NCBI GenBank assembly: GCA_934281605.1 | Contig: CAKQXD010000003.1 | Location: 124,001 to 188,000 of the forward strand | Length of the DNA: 64,000 nt | Reading direction: 5' to 3' | From: an uncultured Clostridia bacterium | GTDB taxonomy: Bacteria > Bacillota > Clostridia > Peptostreptococcales > Anaerovoracaceae | In this document: positions 59,746 through 64,000 of the stretch, in pieces | Numbering within the stretch: the first letter of the stretch is position 1 | Layout: the number at the start of each line of letters is the position of its first letter | The notes under the pieces: model-generated | The model's input: only the letters and a program-made list of their open reading frames with translations | The model's database searches: none | Told to the model about the DNA's origin: nothing | Made by a program: the position numbers and the translations under genes

Positions 59746-59836
59746 TGGCGGAGAAGATGGGATTCGAACCCATGCGGCCCTTGCGAACCCTAACGATTTA
59801 GCAAACCGTCCTCTTCAGCCTCTTGAGTACTTCTCC
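59746..59836 (-). tRNA. tRNA-Ser (GCT)
   Basis: 91 nt with a long variable arm; acceptor GGAGAAG/CTTCTCC, anticodon loop TTGCTAA, CCA encoded. Confidence 0.97.
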
Positions 59837-59893
59837 AGGCTAAACTTAATTGTTTCGGCGTAATACCAAACGGTAATCTCCGTTCCGCTTCTT

Positions 59894-59982
59894 TGGCGGA
59901 GAGGGTGGGATTCGAACCCACGGCCCCTTACGGAGTCACTGGTTTTCAAGACCAGCTCCTTAAACCACTCGGACACCTCTCC
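59894..59982 (-). tRNA. tRNA-Ser (TGA)
   Basis: 89 nt with a long variable arm; acceptor GGAGAGG/CCTCTCC, anticodon loop CTTGAAA, CCA encoded. Confidence 0.97.
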
Positions 59983-60030
59983 TCATGCTATCCTCACGGT
60001 TCTTTCCTGCAGATGCCCCGAGCCTTGAAA

Positions 60031-60106
60031 TGGTGACCCATCGGAGGTTCGAACTCCGGACACCTTGATTAAAAGTCAAGTGCTCTGCCAACTGAGCTAA
60101 TGGGTC
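60031..60106 (-). tRNA. tRNA-Lys (TTT)
   Basis: Acceptor GACCCAT/ATGGGTC, anticodon loop CTTTTAA, CCA encoded. Confidence 0.97.
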
Positions 60107-60111
60107 ATAAT

Positions 60112-60187
60112 TGGCTGGGGTAGCAGGACTCGAACCTACGCATGACGGAGTCAAAGTCCGCTGCCTTACCGACTTGGCTATACCCCA
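60112..60187 (-). tRNA. tRNA-Gln (TTG)
   Basis: Acceptor TGGGGTA with TACCCCA, anticodon loop CTTTGAC, CCA encoded; only 5 bases from tRNA-Lys. Confidence 0.97.
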
Positions 60188-60199
60188 TCTTTGAAAAAA

Positions 60200-60276
60200 T
60201 GGCGAGCCCACAGGGATTCGAACCCCGGACACACGGCTTAGAAGGCCGTTGCTCTATCCAGCTGAGCTATGAGCCC
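60200..60276 (-). tRNA. tRNA-Arg (TCT)
   Basis: Acceptor GGGCTCA with TGGGCTC (two G-U pairs), anticodon loop CTTCTAA, CCA encoded. Confidence 0.96.
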
Positions 60277-60359
60277 GTAACATGAAACCGTCCAGTATAG
60301 TCACTGCGTTTTCTTTATTTAAGCTGCCTGCACACCGCGCTGACAGCCCTTTAAAAAAT

Positions 60360-60433
<74 letters not shown>

Positions 60434-60440
60434 ATAAAAT

Positions 60441-60515
60441 TGGAGCGGAAGACGAGATTCGAACTCGCGACCCTCGCCTTGGCAAGGCGATGCTCTACCC
60501 CTGAGCCACTTCCGC
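60441..60515 (-). tRNA. tRNA-Gly (GCC)
   Basis: Acceptor GCGGAAG/CTTCCGC, anticodon loop TTGCCAA, CCA encoded. Confidence 0.97.
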
Positions 60516-60523
60516 ATAATTAT

Positions 60524-60608
60524 TGGTCGAGGGAGGTGGATTCGAACCACCGAAAGCTCAGCTAACGGATTTACAGTCCGCCCCCTTTGGCCACTCGGGA
60601 ATCCCTCG
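60524..60608 (-). tRNA. tRNA-Tyr (GTA)
   Basis: 85 nt with a long variable arm; acceptor CGAGGGA/TCCCTCG, anticodon loop CTGTAAA, CCA encoded. Confidence 0.96.
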
Positions 60609-60704
60609 AAATTTTGTCTGCCTGACTATTATATCATAATTTATGAAATTGTCCAGCAGAATTTTTTCGTTTTTATCAAGTTTTTTAAACTTGAATTTTG
60701 TTTG

Positions 60705-60727
60705 TTGTTGGAGCTGGTGGAGGGAAT
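60705..60727 (-). repeat. Duplicate of the 3' end of tRNA-Thr
   Basis: TTGTTGGAGCTGGTGGAGGG plus AAT is identical to 60848-60870, which covers the CCA, acceptor 3' strand and part of the T arm of tRNA-Thr. The 120 bases between hold an inverted T-arm-like GGGTTCGATTCCC (60829-60844 region) and a CAAGTGC-TTC-GCACTTG hairpin. It resembles an attachment-site duplication or a truncated tRNA left behind by a rearrangement. Confidence 0.75.
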
Positions 60728-60851
60728 TACACAAGTGCTTCGCACTTGCCGTTCTTGCCATGGCTCCGCATGGCTGCGAACCTCTCGCTACTTCAAAGTC
60801 CACCGGACTTTTCCGCTGTGCTCGAGCCCTTTCGGGTTCGATTCCCTTTGT

Positions 60852-60926
60852 TGGAGCTGGTGGAGGGAATCGAACCCCCAACCTGCTGATTACAAATCAG
60901 CTGCTCTACCGTTGAGCCACACCAGC
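60852..60926 (-). tRNA. tRNA-Thr (TGT)
   Basis: Acceptor GCTGGTG/CACCAGC, anticodon loop TTTGTAA, CCA encoded. Its 3' 19 bases plus 4 flanking bases are duplicated at 60705-60727. Confidence 0.97.
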
Positions 60927-60942
60927 ATATTCATACTATAAT

Positions 60943-61019
60943 TGGCGATCCGGAACGGGCTCGAACCGTCGACCTCCAGCGTGACAGGCTGGCATTCTAA
61001 CCAACTGAACTACCGGACC
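60943..61019 (-). tRNA. tRNA-Asp (GTC)
   Basis: Acceptor GGTCCGG with CCGGATC (one G-U), anticodon loop CTGTCAC, CCA encoded. Confidence 0.96.
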
Positions 61020-61044
61020 GCACGTAAACCCATTCGGGAATAAA

Positions 61045-61120
61045 TGGTGGGCGTTATAGGGCTCGAACCTATGACCCTCTGCTTGTAAGGCAGATGCTCT
61101 CCCAGCTGAGCTAAACGCCC
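61045..61120 (-). tRNA. tRNA-Val (TAC)
   Basis: Acceptor GGGCGTT/AACGCCC, anticodon loop CTTACAA, CCA encoded. First gene of the operon. Confidence 0.97.
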
Positions 61121-61159
61121 ACGTGCTCGCACCGGCTTAACTGCTCGGCACATTTACTA

Positions 61160-61188
61160 ACTATACAGCAAGACCTTCGATCTGTCAA
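61160..61188 (-). promoter_or_regulatory. Strong sigma-A promoter of the tRNA operon
   Basis: Perfect TTGACA (61188-61183), 17-base spacer, TATAGT (61165-61160) on the minus strand, 40 bases upstream of tRNA-Val. Confidence 0.9.
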
Positions 61189-61300
61189 GCATTTTTTAAA
61201 TGTTTTTTTCGATTTGTTTTTCCCATTTTTCACGTCGATTTTACGAAGCTTTTTTTCATCCTCAAAACCCTTTGATTCACAACGGTTTCCGAGGGCATCA

Positions 61301-61969
61301 TCAGACTTTTTCCCGTACGATTTCCTGAGAAAGGATCTCGGATTTTCCGGAAGTTATGTTTTGAAAAAGCATTTCCACGTTCTTCAAACTGCCCGGAAGA
61401 GTCTGGATTTTCATGTCGATTTTATCCGTGTATTGAATATTGGCGATACGAAAGTTTGAAAAATTTTCTTCTCCGACCTGAGCTGCCTCATCCAGATCCA
61501 GCTGTTCCGACGCCATGTTCTGGATCTTGGCCAGATGAGGATAGTCTATCTTCACTGTCAATTCCGCCAGCTCCCGGACGCTGCAGATCCCGGCAGCCTC
61601 CAGACCCAGCTTAGCACTGCTGGTATAGGCCCGCACAAGCCCGCCTGTACCCAGCTTGATTCCGCCAAAATAGCGCGTTACAACGACGATCAGGTTGGTC
61701 AGGCCTTCCTTTACCATCATCTGCACCATCGGCGCCCCAGAAGTCCCCTGCGGTTCTCCGTCGTCACTGGCCCACTGGATCTGCGACTTGTCGCCGATCA
61801 CCATGGCCGGCACATTGTGGGTCGCATCTTTATATTTTTCCCGGATCTCCGCCAGAAAAACATCCGCTTCCTCCCGCGATTCCACCGGACAAACGTGAGC
61901 GATAAAGCGCGACTTTTCGATGACCTGTACCGCCTCCGCCTGTTTTCTTACCGTCTTATATAATTCCAT
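61301..61969 (-). CDS. yigZ: YigZ/IMPACT family protein
   Basis: 222 residues. The UPF0029 N-terminal domain has KSRFIAHVCPVESREEA, ATHNVPAMVIG and the signature DDGEPQGTSGAPM, GTGGLVRAYTSSAK; a ferredoxin-like C-terminal domain follows. Cellular role unclear; the eukaryotic relative IMPACT acts in translational stress signalling. Two bases downstream of the hflX stop with AGAGGAATAGG before the ATG, so cotranscribed with hflX. Confidence 0.93.
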   Translation of the reverse strand: MELYKTVRKQAEAVQVIEKSRFIAHVCPVESREEADVFLAEIREKYKDATHNVPAMVIGDKSQIQWASDDGEPQGTSGAPMVQMMVKEGLTNLIVVVTRYFGGIKLGTGGLVRAYTSSAKLGLEAAGICSVRELAELTVKIDYPHLAKIQNMASEQLDLDEAAQVGEENFSNFRIANIQYTDKIDMKIQTLPGSLKNVEMLFQNITSGKSEILSQEIVREKV

Positions 61970-61971
61970 TC

Positions 61972-63273
61972 CTATTCCTCTGATCCTTCCCGGACCGACA
62001 CCGCGAATTTTTCATAGCGCAGCGCATCCTCCCGCTCCAGCTTCCCGCGCAGCAGAGTGCCTTCTTCCTCGTATTCCATAGAAGATATCTGCGCATTTTC
62101 ACACAGATAAGACGTGATATCGCCTCTCTGATACGGGATCAGCAGCGTCATTTCTACGCGGCCGCCGAAGATCTTCTCCCGGATCTTTGCAACCAGCTCA
62201 TCCACGTGCTCCCCCGTTTTGGCCGACAGATACACCACGTCATGACCGCTGACGTCCAGCGGAACGCTCTTTGCAATATCCATCTTATTATATGCGATGA
62301 TCCGTTCCTTGCCGCCGGCGCCGATCTGATCGATGACCTCATTGGTAACGCCCATGTAAAAATCCCGGTTCTCGTAGGAGCTGTCCACCACGTGCACCAG
62401 CAGATCCGCATAGCGCACCTCTTCCAGAGTGGATTTAAACGCCTCAACAAGGCTGTGCGGCAGCTTGCTGACAAATCCCACGGTGTCGATGAGGATAAAC
62501 TCACTGCCCTGTTCCAGGGTGATCTTCCTATGCTGAGTATCCAGCGTCGCAAAGAGCATATCCTGCGACGATACGGTCTTGTCCTCTCGCTCTGACAGTT
62601 CCAGCAGCCGGTTCATAATGGCCGACTTGCCGGAGTTGGTATACCCCATGAGCGCCACGATAGGGGTCTTTGACTTTTCCCGGCCGGAACGCTGTACGTC
62701 CCGGGTCTTACCGATCCGTGCCAGCTCAGCCTTGATATCATCGATACGTCCGGCGATATGCCTTCGGTCCGTTTCCAGCTTTTTCTCACCGGGGCCTCGC
62801 GTTCCGATTCCTCCTCCCAGTCTGGAAAGGGACCTGCCGAAGCCTGTCAGCCGCGGCATGCGGTACTGGAGCTGCGCCAGCTCTACCTGCAGCTTGCCCT
62901 CTCGAGATACGGCCCGGTCTGCAAAGATATCTAAAATCAAAATCGTCCGGTCAATGACCCGCACCTCCAGTGCTTCTTCCAGATTTCTAAGCTGTACACC
63001 GGAAAGCTCATCGTTAAAGATGACTGTATCAGCTTCCATATTTCTGCAAAGTTCCGCCAGTTCCGCCACCTTGCCTTTGCCAATCAGCGTTGCTGTATTG
63101 GGACGCTCCAGAGACTGGATCATCTGCCCGGCTACCGTTACGCCGTCCGCTTCCGCCAGTCCCGCCAGTTCCTCCATGGAATAACTGATATCACCTTTCA
63201 GCTGAAGTCCGACCAGGATGGCTGTATATTCTTCGTCTCGTATCACTTCATTGTTTTCATTAAATCTAACCAT
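61972..63273 (-). CDS. hflX: Ribosome-associated GTPase HflX
   Basis: 433 residues. N-terminal HflX domain (GKGKVAELA, NDELSGVQLRNLEE, DRTILILDIFADRA), the coiled linker RLGGGIGTRGPGEKKLETDR, G1 GYTNSGKSA, G3 DTVGFVSKLP and G4 NKMD. It splits stalled or hibernating ribosomes. The start lacks a clear Shine-Dalgarno. It follows yunB by 21 bases. Confidence 0.96.
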   Translation of the reverse strand: MVRFNENNEVIRDEEYTAILVGLQLKGDISYSMEELAGLAEADGVTVAGQMIQSLERPNTATLIGKGKVAELAELCRNMEADTVIFNDELSGVQLRNLEEALEVRVIDRTILILDIFADRAVSREGKLQVELAQLQYRMPRLTGFGRSLSRLGGGIGTRGPGEKKLETDRRHIAGRIDDIKAELARIGKTRDVQRSGREKSKTPIVALMGYTNSGKSAIMNRLLELSEREDKTVSSQDMLFATLDTQHRKITLEQGSEFILIDTVGFVSKLPHSLVEAFKSTLEEVRYADLLVHVVDSSYENRDFYMGVTNEVIDQIGAGGKERIIAYNKMDIAKSVPLDVSGHDVVYLSAKTGEHVDELVAKIREKIFGGRVEMTLLIPYQRGDITSYLCENAQISSMEYEEEGTLLRGKLEREDALRYEKFAVSVREGSEE

Positions 63274-63294
63274 GGCAATATTCTAGCATATTTA

Positions 63295-63975
63295 TCACTC
63301 CGTTGCATCTAAAATATCATCTTCCGGAACGACAACGTAGCTGTCGGGAACTTTTCCCAGGATCACGGCTTCTGCCAGCAAAACGGTACTCTTCGTCTGG
63401 AAGATCTGCGTCGAAAAAGGCGCAGCCATCTTGATACGGCAATTGAGTACGATATAAATCTTGTACTTGGTCTGGTTGATGCCCTGGGTCTCGAATTCCG
63501 TTCGAAAATCCATGGCCGAAACGCTCAAAGGGATCACATGGATACAGATCTGGGGGCCTGTTTGAGATAGAAAACGGCTTCCCAGCAAGGATCCCACCGG
63601 CACGAAAAATTTCTCTGACTTCATATCCTGAAATGATTCCTGCAGCTGTGCCGAGATCCGCGACATAAGCAGATTGATCTTTGCCGAATCAGCCTGCACC
63701 ATGGACATGGCGCCTTCTGTATCTTTTGTGACTGAAAACAAGTCTTCCTGAGAAATTTCCTGCTGAAACTGATCCGCCAAAACCCGGGTCACGGTGCGGG
63801 ATACCAGGACCTCCGCCCGGATCTTTGCCATATCCTCCATATTGGGTTCCAGCGTGAGCTTCAGAAAACATGCAAAGGCAGCAGCTCCGCACGCTGTCAG
63901 AACCAGCAGAGCAGCCAGCAGAAGTTTTCCGCGGCAGCTTTTTTTCTGTTTTCTCCCTGTGCGACGCGATTTCAT
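63295..63975 (-). CDS. yunB: Sporulation protein YunB
   Basis: 226 residues. Basic N-terminus, one membrane helix at about 17-37 (LLLAALLVLTACGAAAFACF), then an extracytoplasmic domain ending in the family-typical VILGKVPDSYVVVPEDDILD. In Bacillus YunB is a mother-cell protein needed for efficient sporulation; its activity is unknown. GAGAGGAG lies before the ATG at 63975. The promoter would be beyond or at the window edge. Confidence 0.88.
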   Translation of the reverse strand: MKSRRTGRKQKKSCRGKLLLAALLVLTACGAAAFACFLKLTLEPNMEDMAKIRAEVLVSRTVTRVLADQFQQEISQEDLFSVTKDTEGAMSMVQADSAKINLLMSRISAQLQESFQDMKSEKFFVPVGSLLGSRFLSQTGPQICIHVIPLSVSAMDFRTEFETQGINQTKYKIYIVLNCRIKMAAPFSTQIFQTKSTVLLAEAVILGKVPDSYVVVPEDDILDATE

Positions 63976-64000
63976 AGCCGCTCCTCTCAGTCTTCCGCGC

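Noticed and set aside
60277..60359. Possible internal promoter in the 83-base tRNA spacer (TTAAAT-17-TATACT)
   Set aside because: The -35 is weak and a strong promoter already precedes the operon.
60558..60941. Short open frames overlapping tRNA-Thr and its duplicated end
   Set aside because: They read through functional tRNA sequence and have no ribosome-binding sites.

Overview
The window is about 64 kb of chromosome from an anaerobic, endospore-forming member of the Bacillota, class Clostridia; I cannot name the genus. The evidence is: sporulation genes (spoIIM, spoVS, spoIVA, yunB); formate-tetrahydrofolate ligase with FchA and FolD; a reductive pyrimidine-degradation locus (preT/preA plus a carbamoylase); PASTA kinase PknB with PrpC; and Shine-Dalgarno sites and promoters of the low-GC Gram-positive type, although base composition is only moderately GC. 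There is no rRNA, no insertion sequence with a transposase, no CRISPR array and no prophage.

Layout. 1-4000 (- strand): end of an unknown membrane protein, then the one-carbon operon fhs-fchA-folD led by a ZTP (pfl) riboswitch. 4000-6720: rnhB-rbgA (-), a 350 bp dispersed repeat element, and rplS (+). 6880-12450: baiN, xerD, spoIIM, a NUDIX hydrolase, proC, proB and spoVS, with two convergent pairs overlapping at their 3' ends. 12600-15100 (+): a candidate small RNA, a YprB-like exonuclease and proA. 15200-19320: a PfoR-like membrane protein divergent from NiaR, a very long imperfect hairpin, then dpaL divergent from its likely GntR/FCD regulator. 19430-22240: homoserine dehydrogenase and a beta-CASP metallo-hydrolase. 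22370-30090: catabolic island with preA, preT, an M20 carbamoylase, a second PreA-like oxidoreductase, a LacI regulator and a lone hisD. 30200-33660: a small membrane protein, a PD-(D/E)XK-like protein, the second copy of the dispersed element and an MFS exporter. 33870-57310 (-): a long housekeeping block, spoIVA, miaB, gpsA, plsY, der, ftsY, smc, rnc, plsX, rpe, rsgA, pknB, prpC, rsmB, a Zn-peptidase, fmt, def, priA, asnA, queH. 57430-64000: a radical SAM gene, tdk, a 15-tRNA operon, yigZ, hflX and yunB.

How genes work together. Fhs, FchA and FolD interconvert formate and methylene-THF; FolD has lost the usual cyclohydrolase lysine, so FchA probably performs that step. PreT/PreA and the carbamoylase suit reduction and ring-opened cleavage of pyrimidines, probably under the adjacent LacI protein. 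ProB, ProA and ProC make proline from three separate transcription units. The block from queH/asnA/priA down to spoIVA covers translation initiation, protein phosphorylation, phospholipid synthesis, SRP targeting and chromosome condensation, mostly as overlapping or tightly spaced genes.

The most unusual signals are not genes: (1) the 9-mer TCTGCAAAG/CTTTGCAGA occurs at least 24 times, in all reading frames, both orientations and between genes; (2) two 350 bp intergenic elements share a plus-plus-minus-minus arrangement of one ~50 bp degenerate repeat; (3) a candidate promoter-to-terminator small RNA at 12678-12762; (4) a ~200 nt fold-back structure at 16989-17190; (5) a 23 bp duplication of the tRNA-Thr 3' end.
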